Part shown: positions 39,666-51,352 of the stretch, one piece after another
How the letters are laid out: each line of letters opens with the position of its first letter
How positions within the stretch are numbered: the first letter of the stretch is position 1
From: Impatiens glandulifera
Taxonomy: Eukaryota > Streptophyta > Magnoliopsida > Ericales > Balsaminaceae
NCBI RefSeq assembly: GCF_907164915.1
Contig: NC_061865.1
Location: 50,937,363-51,001,362 of the forward strand
Reading direction: 5' to 3'
DNA length: 64,000 nucleotides
Notes under the pieces: generated by a model
Database searches by the model: none
What the model saw: only the letters and a program-made list of their open reading frames with translations
Told to the model about the DNA's origin: nothing
Position numbers and translations under genes: made by a program

Positions 39666-39929
39666 TAAGACCTTGTTCGGATTGGGTTATTTGAATAATT
39701 TAGAAGGAGAAAAAAATAATGATCGATGATTTTGAGGAAGTGATAATTATTTTTAGTAAAAAACTTAAAAAATATTAATATATATAAATAAAATAAAAAA
39801 TAATAATTTAAAATTTAGGGTATTTTAATATTTTGGTTAATAAAACGAGTGATGTGATTGATGATAAGTGATTTGAAAATTTGATTTTGTATAGAATTTT
39901 TTAAAAACTTTAGCCGAACAAGGCCTTAA
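39666..39929. mobile_element. 264-bp MITE with 16-bp inverted ends
   Basis: The left end TTAAGACCTTGTTCGG and the right end read in reverse TTAAGGCCTTGTTCGG match at 15 of 16 bases. The inside is AT-rich and starts ATTGGGTTATTTGAATAA. The flanking TTAA could be part of the end or a target duplication, so the superfamily is left open. Confidence 0.65.
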
Positions 39930-41111
39930 GTGTTTGTTGGTGACCTTTATATTTTGTTTGATAGATACATCAAATATGATGAATATATGGTTGGAGATAA
40001 AGTATTGATAAAATATAACCGATATAATATGATTGAATTTAAATATATTTTAAAAATTGACTATATCGAATCCACAATCAATCCTAATACTAGTTATAGA
40101 GCTAACTAATTGTCCTGTTATTTTGATTGTTTCCACCTAGACGATCTCGTTAGGCCCATAAAAGAACCTCGAGATACTAATCCATAAAGGTAATAGAAAT
40201 TCGAAAAACTCATACACATAATGAGGGCTACATGTTGAAATACATAGTCTTTTACTCGTGTATAAATGAACTATTTCTTGACAAATTATAATGATGTATG
40301 TATTGTATATCACTAGGAAGATCGACCAAAATCTTTATGAAAATACACCTTTTGCTTTTAACTTTTGTAATCTTGTTTATTTAAGTTCTCCAACATTTTA
40401 TTAAGCTTTATCTTCATTATTTTGGAAAAAGTCATTCCACTATAGCAAAGCCTCACATTGTGGTGTTGACCAAAGTGAAAAAAAAAAAAAAAAAAAAAAG
40501 TCCCTTTGAACCTTTAAACAATATTATGCATATTACAATGATTTTAGTGTGCACTTATTAATTTTGATTTTGATCTTGATCTTACTATAAATATAAACAA
40601 TATACCAGTTAACTTATAATGTAACATATTCAAACACAAAATTATAAATATAAATAACAATTTAAAAGATGTAATGAATAAAATCTTCATTATCCGAAGA
40701 AAATATCAATAATGATCCTATCCATTTTCATATATTTATTTTATCTTATTTAAATTTAATATGATTTTGTGACAATTATATTATACATGTATTTTATTTT
40801 TAATATTATTATTTTATTTAAAGACGTATTTTATATTATGTTATCTAATTTAAAAATATTATTTATTTATTTTATTATTTAGACTTAATTGTATGTTATA
40901 AAATATGAAGTTGATAATATATACATTGTCAATAAGTTGGATATGGTTTTTACAATAGTATAATTAATTTGACATTATTCTCTATCATAAGTATATTATT
41001 TTTATTATAATCTTATTATTTGTTGCAAATATCTTAATTTATTCAACTGTCATCATTTTAAGGTTAACTATATTATTAAAAAAAATGTATGATGCCTAAA
41101 TTTGACTTACA
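39930..41111. other. AT-rich spacer, no gene seen
   Basis: A poly-A run at about 40482-40499 and AT-rich DNA lead up to the copia fragment. No exon or repeat end was recognised. Confidence 0.45.
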
Positions 41112-41338
41112 TGTTAAACAACAAAACTCTTCATCGGTATCAACAACAGAAATTAACCACAAGAGTTAATTTATCTGTAATTACTTTACTTGGGTATATC
41201 AAAGGTCGCATTGATTAATGTATGTATATTTATTGATCATTATATTATGTATTTAATCATGTATTGTAACCTCACGTACTAATCAAGGAAAACAGTTTTA
41301 CGGCTAAAATAATTCTATCTATATTTTATTTCTTTCTT

Positions 41339-41350
41339 GGTATCAGAGCG
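41339..41350 (+). promoter_or_regulatory. Retrotransposon primer-binding site (initiator Met tRNA)
   Basis: TGGTATCAGAGC is complementary to the 3' end of plant initiator methionine tRNA, the usual primer of copia elements. It lies 31 bp before the gag ATG at 41382. Confidence 0.85.
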
Positions 41351-41381
41351 TCTCTTGGACTACTCCTTATTTTTCGATCCT

Positions 41382-44009
41382 ATGGCTGATTCAAACAAAA
41401 ATCAGTTGTTTCCTAACTTTCTTCAATCGATCTCTGTTAAACTTGATCAGCACAACTTTGTAATCTGGAAAAGTCAAGTTATACCGGTTCTTAAAGGCAA
41501 CCGTCTTTTCCGATTTGTTACTGAATCCCACCCAGCCCCCTGTGCAACGATTACTTCTGTACAGGACGATGAAGTTGTTGTTGACGATGACGAAGAGAAA
41601 CCCACCGTCGTCGCAAATCCCCCCTGAGTTTGAAGCATGGGAGGAGAAAGATCAACGAATCATAAGTTGGCTCCTCTCTACCTTATCAGATTCCATTCTT
41701 GCTCAAGTTTTGGCGACGCATGTGAGACCTCTTCGCGTCTTTAGGCTACACTTGAAAGAATGTTCGCAACACAATCTAGAGCTCGTTTGGTTCAGTTGCG
41801 ACTACAACTCCAGACTCAGAAGAAAGGTAATAAATCAATGAATGAATACCTTCAATCTATAAAATCTATAGCAGATTCGCTTGCAGCAATTGGTGAGAGA
41901 GTTTCTAAACTCGATTTGTTCACTCATACCTTGAGTGGCCTTGGACCAGAATACGAGGCCTTAGTGGTTTCTGTAACCACCCGTTTCGAACCGGTGAGTG
42001 TCGAGGAACTCACTAGACTTCTGCTCAACCACGAACAACGGCTAGAACTGACACATTCTGTTGCCAACAATGCCTCAGCCAATATTGCTTTCGGACGACA
42101 TAGAGGAGGTGGAAGAAACTCTCGCGGGAATCCATCGCCGCGAGGAAGGGGATCAAATTCAGGACCCTCTGAATATTATATGGCTAAAAATTCTTATGTC
42201 AATGGACCCGAGTCCGAGTCCGGTGGATGCTGGAGCGGGACGCCTTTATATAGGTCCAACAATAACATAAATAATAATTCGAGTCGAGTTGGATCGAATT
42301 ATGGGACCAATAATCTTCAATTTGGAAACAATTTATTTTCTCGTGACGGGAACCGTCGTAGAAATAATAATGGTGGTAATCAACGTCCGAAATGTACCAA
42401 TTGTGATCGAATTGGACATTCATCGGATAATTGTCGCTCTCACCAACAATGTCAACTTTGTAATGATATTGGACATCTTGTCAATACTTGTCGGCGTAGG
42501 TTTGATCATAACTTTCAACCTTCGGCTCCGCCTGCAGCTATGATGGTCAGCCCATCAGTGATCTCAGATCCTGCTTGGTATCCAGACTCGGGTGCTACTG
42601 ATCATATTACGGCTGACTTAGAAAATCTCCAAACTCACTCGGCATATCAAGGTACTGAACGGATTTCAGTTGGTAACGGTAACCCTCTATCCATATCTCA
42701 CATTGGCAATTCTATTATTAATAGTGGAAATCAAACTCTACATCTACGAAATATTTTGCATGTTCCACAAATTGTCAAGAATTTGATGAGTGTTGCTCGA
42801 TTTACCGCTGATAATAATGTATTCTTTGAATTTCATCCTTCATACTGTTTGGTAAAGGATCGCTCTACGAAGATGGAAGTTCTTCGAGGCAGACTTAAAG
42901 ACGGGTTATACTATATTTCTCCATCAACAATCCCTAAACATGCTCTTACAACCTCTCGAGCTTCAGCGTCTACTTGGCATCATCGTTTTGGACACCCTTG
43001 TGCTGCCACCACATCTTATGTTATTTCTCATTTTCAGTTACCTATGTTAGGAAACAAGAACTTTAATGTTTGTGAAGCATGCCAGATTGGAAAAGCTCAC
43101 AAATTACCTTTTCCAATTTCTATATCAAAAACTTTTGCTCCACTTGATTTAATTCATTCTGATGTTTGGGGACCGGCTCCCGTTTTCTCTACAAATGGTT
43201 TTCGTTATATGGTTATTTTTGTTGATGATTATAGTCGGTATACGTGGTTATACCCACTTCAAAAGAAATCGGATGTGTTAGCTATATTTGTGAAATTTAA
43301 AGCACTTGTTGAAAACCAATTCAACCGGAGTATAAAAATGCTTCAGACTGATTGGGGTGGAGAATATCGTAATCTTGGCTCATTGACAGAACTTCATGGT
43401 ATACAGCACCGACTCTCGTGCCCATATACGAGCGAACAAAATGGAGTTGCTGAACGAAAATTACGGCATATCATTGAGATTAGCCTCACCTTAAGGGCAC
43501 ATGCATCAGTACCTCCTCAATATTGGGATGATGCGTCTCTCACTGCAATATATCTTATCAACCGACAACCATCACCTTCTCTAGATCATCGCTCTCCATA
43601 TGAAATATTATTTCGGTGTGTGCCTGACTATATTTCTTTGAAGACTTTTGGGTGTGCTTGTTACCCTCTCATAAGACCCTACAACCAACACAAGATGGAT
43701 TTTCGGTCCACCCGATGCATTTTTCTTGGGTATAGCTCGGTTCACAAAGGCTATAAATGTCTCCACCTACCAACCGGTCGTATATACATCTCTCGACATG
43801 TTACCTTCAATGAACAAATGTTTCCCTTTTCTACAATATCACCTTCGGCACCTACTCACACAACCCAACAACCATCGTTATCTATCCTCACATATTCTGT
43901 TCCATCTACAACCTCAACCGTTATTACTGCACAACCAACCACACCTACCACACCTACTGTTGATACCGATGAAGAGTTTTGTTGTTTAACATTACAAAAT
44001 ATTAGATAA
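41382..44009 (+). pseudogene. copia gag-protease-integrase remnant
   Basis: Gag begins MADSNKNQLFPNFLQ. The frame shifts near 41620 and returns near 41745, after which one frame is open to 44009. Two CCHC zinc knuckles are clear (CTNCDRIGHSSDNC and CQLCNDIGHLVNTC). Protease follows with WYPDSGATDH, then the integrase HHCC region (TWHHRFGHP ... CEACQIGK) and a core with D (HSDVWG), D (LQTDWGGEY) and E (NGVAERK). The integrase C-terminal block reads KTFGCACYPLIRPYN. The polyprotein then ends at DEEFCCLTLQNIR, with no reverse transcriptase. The upstream frameshift in gag also prevents a complete product. Confidence 0.88.
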
Positions 44010-44850
44010 TATGGTAATATGTTAATTAATCAAAATGTAATATATTGATTGATCACATCTAGAGAGTTATTTGTACAAATTAGTTCGCGCATATAAACGT
44101 TATTGATTATAATTATATTTTATTGTTAAAAATAAAATAAGTCGTTGTATCTTAAATTTGTTTCACATAGTTATATTATATGGTATATTCATTGATTTTT
44201 TTGAATATTTGACTCGTCTATAAAATTCTGGTTAGTTGAACTAATTTAGTGAAGGTTATAGTTATTATACTTTGTAGCTCCCTTTATATTTGAATATTTG
44301 ATAACATTAAAATTAATCAATTTTTTATTCCTTTTTTAAATTCAAAACAAAATTATAGTAAAAAAATTGTTTTTATAAATAAGTAAACATTCTCGTTTAT
44401 AGTTTGGTTGTAACGTGCAATATTTATTTCTTATGCAAGTTACTTGTTAATTTAATGTGAATTTTTAATTTTCGAAGATTAAAGGTGTCTTGCGCAGCAT
44501 TATCACGGCTCTACCCCTACCTCTATCACTTGTGATTTAGTTTATATTCTAGTCGACAAATGCATAAGGTATCATACGTGATCGTAAGCCTTCAATAAGT
44601 TTGCAAAATGAAACTCAACCTATGATAACTTGACATCTATATAAACAAGTTCAATTGGACAACATTATTGTACCCCGTAAATAGATCACATAAATGCATT
44701 TTGAAATAATTATACATCTCAATTCTATATTATTTCATTATTGAAGGCCAAATGAACACAATCATCCCATTGCTTAACATTTTGGTAGCCATGATGATAT
44801 TATCCTTCCAACATCTTTTATCATACAGATTTTAGCATTAAAAATAGGGT
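44010..44850. other. AT-rich spacer, no gene seen
   Basis: No 3' LTR of the copia element and no gene could be found. A less AT-rich patch at 44480-44700 (TGCGCAGCATTATCACGG) is unassigned. Confidence 0.4.
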
Positions 44851-45194
44851 TAGGAAAAATTATCGATATTAATATTGTACCGCAATATATCGAAAATATC
44901 GATTTTTAAAGTATATACCGAAAAAATGGTAAGGTATGGTACTGATACCAAAATTATTAGTACGATAAAGGTATGAGATTTTTAAAATTTTAGTATATCG
45001 AGATATACCGAAATACCGAAATAGTATTTATAAATTAAAATATATATAATACTTATAAAGAAATAATTAAATAGACTTAATATTAATTTAATTATATCGA
45101 AATATTTTTTAATAATAGTTAGAGAATGTTATTATTATTTTTTTAAAACTATAATATATATATCTATAAGGAATGACTATTGGATCAAAAGGCC

Positions 45195-45328
45195 AAGACA
45201 TTATTGAGAAAAAGATGTCTTTCTCGGATGAAATGAAAATTGGATTCATGTAACAACAGGAGAAAGATTTAAAGATGTTTTTCCCGGATGAAATGAAAAT
45301 TGGATTCATGTAATAACAAGAGAAAGAT
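45195..45328 (+). repeat. Tandem duplication of about 60 bp in the plastid insertion
   Basis: Two successive copies contain GGATGAAATGAAAATTGGAT and TCATGTAA(C/T)AACA(G/A)GAGAA. They differ at a few sites. The plastid original, as I remember it, has a single copy, so the duplication probably arose in the nucleus. Confidence 0.65.
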
Positions 45329-45433
45329 TTCTCATTAATTAGTCGGAAAGAAGGATTAAGTGAAACAGAATTGGATGGGTTGTAGAGTCATGTAAACACT
45401 TCTTTCTTCCACTCCATGGAACAATATGTTATT

Positions 45434-45560
45434 ATGGAAACATAGAAGGATTGAAATCTTAGATCAAAACACTATGTATGGATGATATGAACTGTCTAAA
45501 AATGAAAGTGAACAACCTGTTTAGATATTCACGACCAATAAGTACTAGATTCTCTGTTAG
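45434..45560 (+). pseudogene. ycf15: Plastid ycf15 remnant in nuclear DNA
   Basis: GATCAAAACACTATGTATGG, then ATGAACTGTCTAAAA, GAACAACCTGTTTAG and ATATTCACGACCAATAAG follow the plastid ycf15 reading frame. They carry stop codons (TGATAT where Trp-Tyr is usual, and TAG where a Gln codon is usual). ycf15 is a short plastid frame of doubtful function even in its native place. Confidence 0.75.
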
Positions 45561-45853
45561 TGAATTCACCTCAACCAATAGTACCCATTTGTAGAACTTC
45601 CAATGCCAAAGTCACTGAATGGGTAAGTCGCCAACCCTTAAAACGGACTTTGTAATGTATTTTATCTGTTGGGTTACGAGCATGCATTTTACTAGAGGTT
45701 TCTAATCTAACCTTGTGTGATTTCCATACTCGGGGGTGGGTGCAGGGCGGGCAATTTTAAAGCAGACTCCTTATTCGTTAGATAGAGAAGATCACCAACA
45801 TTTCGTGATTTGTTGCCGAACTTTTTCTAATTCAATGAGTATTTTAAATATTA

Positions 45854-45934
45854 TGCCTTGAGGAGGACCCGAACCTTCGTGCTCTTTAGCACGAGATTTT
45901 GAGTCTCGCGTGTCTACCATTTCACCATCAAGGC
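45854..45934 (-). tRNA. trnL-CAA: Plastid-derived tRNA-Leu (anticodon CAA)
   Basis: Read on the minus strand it begins GCCTTGATGGTGAAATGG and ends TCAAGGCA. The acceptor stem GCCTTGA/TCAAGGC pairs fully over seven base pairs. The anticodon CAA is the complement of 45899-45901, in an ACTCAAAATC loop. A long variable arm (GCTAAAGAGC) marks it as class II. The T loop reads TTCGGGT where plastids usually have TTCGAGT. It lies inside transferred plastid DNA, lacks an encoded CCA and is probably not used in the nucleus. Confidence 0.85.
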
Positions 45935-46769
45935 ATCTTGAAAGTGAATTGTATTCCATGAATATGATATCTATCTAGTGAGATGTATGGAATATATGAC
46001 AAGGGTGGAGTATTGTTATTTATCAGACATATCATATAGGCTTGAGTCGGATATCCAATTGCTTCGATTTGAAGTAGGATGCCTTATATATCTATATTAA
46101 AAAGATTGACAATCAAGACTATTTCTCGATTCAATAGAAGCCCAAAGAGGTGAATATGGTTCCAAATAAGGAGAGATAAATAAAAAACAAGTCTGATTGA
46201 TTCCATATATTCCTAATCCTAAATGGAATGTAGGGCTCCATAGGTAAACATAATATCTATTTAGATACTAGATAAGCTCGAATGACTCCTTCTCATAATG
46301 AGAATGTATATAAACCTATTCCGATTTGGCCCGACATGGAATGAACTTATAATCATGAAATCTACTCGATCATCTGATTCAAGATTATAAGTTCATAACC
46401 CTAGCCCATTCTCATTTTGGAACAGATCTACTAATTCTTTAATTCCAGTTAGTAAGAGGGATCTTGAATTAATAAATAGACCCTAGAAGTTAAACTAAAA
46501 AAGGGTATCCTGAGCAATTGCAATAATATATAGTAGAAGCTATCACACATACAATTATACTCAATTCAATAGAATTGTTCGTTTGATCTTAAAGGGAATC
46601 TTCTATAATCTCACATGTGAGGGGTTATTTTTTGGTTTCGTCAAGTCATTAATAACTTGATTATTTTTAGATAATAATAAATTGAAAAAACTTTTGTAGG
46701 GAGTCCTATTAAAACAAGAAATAGAGGCCTCACTCCCATCCACACTAGAATAAATAGAGTTTTCCAAAA

Positions 46770-47797
46770 AAAACTTATATATATATATGGAGAGATTTGA
46801 TAGTTAATAAAAATTTATTGGACTTAAACTTAATAAACTACATGGATTTGTCTTTGGTGGACTCATGATAAAAAATTTATTTTTAATTAAACATGAAACA
46901 AATTAATAGGATATCTTATCCATAAAGTTTGGATTGTCAAGCCCATGCGCTTAAGGTTGGGCCGATTTAGGATCATGCGCGTATTGGGAAGGAAACCCTA
47001 ATCTTGCATATAAATACATGTTAAACAATTGTGCAATTCATGCTTCCCAAGGTGTTGCCTCCACCTATTTTACTGTGATGTTTATTCCTTTGTAATTTCT
47101 CAAATTGCATATGAATATTGTTAGGTGTATCATGATTTCGTTACTCGATCTAAGACATAGTCGGTTTGTGAGTTGTCCCGACATATTTATTCATTTTAAG
47201 AAATTATCGAAACATAATAGTTTATATTCGAGACTATATCAAATGATAGAGGTATACCATGTTATAATTATAATTTTGGAAATTTATTTTTTCACCCACT
47301 TTGTTATTAACTATTTTTGGTTATATATAGGCAATCAAATCCAGATGGAAGAATAGACCTTCATATGTGGTATTTGCACTTTATGTACGAACCACACGAG
47401 GATGCCTTCTAGAAGACAATGACGATGAAAAAAACATTTCAAGGGATGAAGAGCATAGGAAAGAGGAAAATAGCTGGCCTTGACGGCGGGTGGTGGTGGT
47501 GATGCTGATCTCTCTCGCTTGAACAGGAATAACCAACTTTGTTGTACTAGTTCTTAATATGATGAAATAAAAAAACTATTTAGAAACTTTGTGTGTGTTA
47601 TGATTTAAATTTTATGTTTTATTGAAAAGAATTAAAAACACTAATTTTTTTGTTAGTACATTATTATGACAATTTTAATTAATAAAATTTAAAAAACACT
47701 ACTAATATTATACTAACAAAAAAATCAAAAATCATTGGGAAATGGAGTTAACCATTAAAGACTTTAATTTTTTTCGTTTAAAAAAAATTATAACCAT
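46770..47797. other. Mixed AT-rich DNA, no gene recognised
   Basis: The stretch 46900-47560 is less AT-rich and has a leader-like portion (AGGAAACCCTAATCTTGC) and a short open frame at 47105-47356. Neither shows a known domain. It could be a decayed gene or repeat; I cannot assign it. Confidence 0.35.
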
Positions 47798-47806
47798 AAT
47801 AAAAAA

Positions 47807-47959
47807 AACTATTTCATTTAGTCTCATTAATCACATTTATTAATTAAAATATTTTTTATTTTTCCTAATTTTTATCATTATATATTAATATTATTAAAAA
47901 AATTAATAAAATAATATTTTAATTAATAAATGTGATTAATGAGACTAAATGAAATAGTT
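47807..47959. repeat. Perfect 47-bp inverted repeat with 59-bp loop
   Basis: The arm 47807-47853 (AACTATTTCATTTAGTCTCA ...) is an exact reverse complement of 47913-47959. Similarity continues a few more bases outward through A/T runs. The structure would fold into a long hairpin and has the size of a small foldback MITE. Confidence 0.9.
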
Positions 47960-48136
47960 TTTTATTATCAACTTTTTAGTATTTAAATAATGCATTAATC
48001 AATTTTAAAAGCAAATAAAAGCTTGAGTTACTTTAATATTTCTTTTTTATTGATGTTGAATTATACCTAACTAGCTTTTATCCCGAGTAATAATATAAAA
48101 AATCGTGAAAAAAATATTACGGTAAAAATGTGATAG

Positions 48137-48210
48137 CATTTTTAATTTTATTTTTAACCGTTTTAAGTTTATGGGCGGGTCAACTCACAATCCGACTCAA
48201 GTATCCATTT
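48137..48210 (+). repeat. 3' part of a SINE-like repeat, copy 1
   Basis: TTTTAACCGTTTTAAGTTTA then TGGGCGGGT(C/G)AAC(T/C)CACAAT and CCGAC are shared with a second copy at about 48600-48672. This copy lacks the tRNA-like head. Confidence 0.55.
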
Positions 48211-48534
48211 ACTCTCACACTGCAGAACGATCTCTAAAATAATCGATACAGTTTGATTTCTCAACTCATTTAGTTTCACCTCTATAGTTCACTTCTTTCA
48301 TATACTACGAGTGAAAGGAAAATGTAAAGACTACCATTAAAGTAGCCAGACGAGACTTACTATATCCATATGAATTATGTCCCCTATCTCTATAAATATG
48401 ATGAAATTCTTCCATTATTGCTCACTAATAATAGTGAAATCTATAGTGCAGAGTCAAAAGAGAATTATGATCGTTTAAAAACTATGAACTACCGCGTTCA
48501 TCAAATTTGATATTGAATTTAAAATATAAAGTAT

Positions 48535-48690
48535 TATTAGCCTAGTTGGTTAAAGAATTGTACTTGTTTTTTTAGGTTGTAAGTTCGAACCATACCTATA
48601 ACATTTTTATTTTATTTTTAACCGTTTTAAGTTTATGGGCGGGTGAACCCACAATCCGACCAAAGTATACATTACTATCACTATATATCC
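48535..48690 (+). mobile_element. SINE-like element with tRNA-derived head
   Basis: The head contains an A-box-like TAGTTGGTTAAAG and a B-box-like GTTCGAACC, spaced as in a tRNA-derived RNA polymerase III promoter. The body that follows is shared with the 48137-48210 copy. This design fits a plant SINE. The family (possibly Au-like) and exact ends are not established. Confidence 0.5.
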
Positions 48691-48744
48691 AAATTAATCA
48701 CAGCTCTCGATCCGGCAATCTGGATATTTTAAAAATTAAGCATC

Positions 48745-48844
<100 letters not shown>

Positions 48845-49049
48845 TATGCAATCTATAAATGTATGATTTTTTTTAATACCGAAATTAAGGTAAAGTAAAT
48901 TTATGTATTTTTTTATACCGAAATTAAGGTATACCAAAATCGAGGTAATTAAAGTAAATGTATGAATTTTTCGTATATCGAAATTTTCGATAAAGTATAA
49001 GATATGGATAAAATATAAGGTATACCGTACCGATTCATCTCTAATTAAA

Positions 49050-49882
49050 AAACAGGTAGAGTGGATTCTAAATAAGTAAAGCTTATATTATCCAACCAAC
49101 TTATTTAGCTCAATTTGAGGGCATGTTTTGTATAAAAAAAATAGAGAGTTAACATAAGATTATATCTTGTTGTTTCGAATCTAGTTTTGATCAAAATCTT
49201 AGCATAATATTGTTGTATAAAATATTCTAAAGACCATACCTCACAAATTTATTATTGTATAATTCAATTACTAATAAGTTATTACATTTGATTTACAAGT
49301 TTACACATATTTGTTCCTTAATATAAACCATAAAAGAAATGTGTTATAATATATACAAGTATTATTAAGGTGATTATAATATTAATATAATCATATTAAT
49401 ATTATATTAAGGAACACAATATATACATTTATTTATTGTAAATAACTCAAGACTAAAGACTTTTAAATATATACATTACATACACACAAAAAAAAAAAAA
49501 AAAAAATCTATACATTAGGGTGCTAAAATATTATGTTAGTCCAAAAAAAGTCATTACAATCTAATTAAGAGCTTGTTTACTATTTTTTTTTTTTTGGGTT
49601 TTATTCCAAAGCTTTTATTAAATTTAAAAAAAAAAAATCAAATAAAACCCAAAAAATAATAATCCAAAATCTCTAAGAAGAAAAAGGAAATAATAAGATA
49701 CCTTTTTTTATAAGGGCTGTTTGGAAAGGATAAATGATTATAACTCTTTTAATATAATACAAGCTATACAGCAGCACTGTTTTTATAAATGTTTGGTATG
49801 TGGTAGAAACTTATATTTGTAAAATCAGGAGTCCCATCAGTTATAATTTTTTATACCACTTAACTTTTAATTTTCAATTATA

Positions 49883-49926
<44 letters not shown>

Positions 49927-50751
49927 ACATATTAAACATATATTTTTATAAAGGTTTAATACTATTATACATATCACATAATATAAATAAATTTAATATT
50001 CTAATTTCACATTTAAAGAATTATACTTATAAAAATAATACAATTTTATTAATTATCATTATATTTTTCCATAATTAAATTATATTATAAATAATATTAT
50101 TTATTTATATATATTATTATTATTATTTTTGTTTTATATTTATGTTACTACAACCAATTAAAAACATTTAAATTACATAAATATAATTTAATAAAAAACT
50201 ATATTATAATTATTTTTTATGTTTTAATTAAAATTTCATTAGTTATTAAATATAATAAGTAGAATATAAAATAATAATAATATAATAATTTATAATAATA
50301 AATAAATTAAAAGAATAATAATTAAATATTAATAATATAAAAAATAATTTAAAACTCTATTTTTACTTCAACTAATTAAAAAAATATTTTTTTTATTATA
50401 TTACATTCTTGTACTATATAATTAACATAAAATTATAAATTTTATAATTTAAAATAAACAATAACCATCTATACCACTTATAACTATTATATTATTTACA
50501 GTCATTTATAATAAAAAAAGTCAAATAAATTTATTTACAAAGGAGTCCACTTTGTAAGAATTATTTAAGCTTGAGTTTGATAATTATTTTTCTTACTAAA
50601 AATTCACTTTTTAATATAATTTATTATTTTAATTATTTAATTTTATTTTATTGGTATAAAATTTATAATAAAAAATAATAATCTAATTAATTAAAAAATC
50701 CATTCTTAATTTTTTTAACAAGCATAGTTCTTACATTTCAAAGGGAAACCA
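49050..50751. other. AT-rich spacer with MITE-like DNA, no gene seen
   Basis: It includes poly-A at about 49484-49506, a small inverted repeat TTTGGGTTTTATT/AATAAAACCCAAA around 49592-49658 and a TTA microsatellite at about 49886-49923. A MITE-like segment opens near 49710 (GGGCTGTTTGGAAAGG). No coding signal was found. Confidence 0.45.
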
Positions 50752-51060
50752 AAATATGATAAAATGACCTTAATAAAGTCATTATTGGGGGAAATGGCCA
50801 ACACCCAATAAATTTGTGAAAATGATCACTTTCTCTGTGTTATGACGAAAATACTCTTTTGCGCGCGTCGTGTGACGCGATAGAATCCTAATCGCGATGA
50901 CGTGTTGTCGCAAGGGACACTCGACGAATTGGGGTTTTGTCGCGTCACGCGACGCAGCGTCGCATAACGCGACAGGAGTATTTTCGTTCAAAAACTGAAA
51001 AAAGATCATCTGTGTATTTTTTTATTAGACTTTGATTATTAGAGTCATATCATCAAATTT
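50752..51060. mobile_element. Second MULE-related MITE with CpG-rich palindromic core
   Basis: The left end has TATGATAAAATGACCTTAAT. The right end read in reverse has TTTGATGATATGACTCTAAT. The core is packed with CGTCGCGTCACGCGACGC-like segments in both orientations, unusual in this AT-rich DNA. It shares AAAATGA(C/T)CACTTT and the GACGAAA(A/T)T phrase with the MITE at 22929. It ends 110 bp before the MULE at 51171, to whose terminal repeat its ends are related. Confidence 0.55.
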
Positions 51061-51170
51061 ACATTAGAAAAGCTATAATAGAAAAATAAGAACATAAAAA
51101 TAAAAAAGTGTTAAGAAAGACTTAATAAAAATCTAATTAATTGAAAATATTAAAGAATCATAGATTTATC

Positions 51171-51292
51171 GGGAAATTTGATAATATGACCCTAAAAACT
51201 TGAGTATTTTGAAATTTAATCTTACTAATTTAACTTTTATTTTTTAACCTTCTTTTATAAATTTTTCCAATTTTACCCTAAATAACCTTTTC
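51171..51292 (+). repeat. MULE left terminal inverted repeat
   Basis: It aligns with the reverse complement of 57520-57639 over about 120 bp with scattered mismatches, from GGGAAATTTG to ATAACCTTTTCA. MULE ends of this length usually serve as transposase-binding sites and as promoters of the internal genes. Confidence 0.9.
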
Positions 51293-51299
51293 AATATTT

Positions 51300-51352
51300 T
51301 TTTTTTCTTTTCTTTTTCTTTCTTTTCTTTTCTTTTCTTTTCTTTTCTTTTC
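51300..51352 (+). repeat. TTTTC pyrimidine repeat at the MULE left side
   Basis: About ten TTTTC/TTTCT units directly follow the left terminal repeat. A poly-A/GAAAA tract in the same relative place at 57481-57510 is the mirror counterpart. Confidence 0.85.

Larger units (their letters stand above)
41112..44009 (+). mobile_element. Truncated Ty1/copia retrotransposon
   Basis: The start codon of gag is preceded by a primer-binding site and by a candidate 5' LTR (about 41112-41336, beginning TGTTAAAC). The LTR call is weak because the expected terminal CA is missing and no second LTR was found. The coding part runs gag, zinc knuckles, protease and integrase, and stops before reverse transcriptase. 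RT, RNase H and the 3' LTR are absent, so it cannot move by itself. Confidence 0.75.
45175..46760. other. Nuclear insertion of plastid DNA (ycf15 - trnL-CAA region)
   Basis: The order ycf2-flank, ycf15 (+), trnL-CAA (-), then trnL-ndhB spacer matches the inverted-repeat region of plastid genomes. Base composition is markedly less AT-rich than the surroundings. The copy is decayed: ycf15 is broken, one stretch is duplicated in tandem, and the tRNA has a substitution in its T loop. The exact ends are uncertain, the right one especially. Confidence 0.8.
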
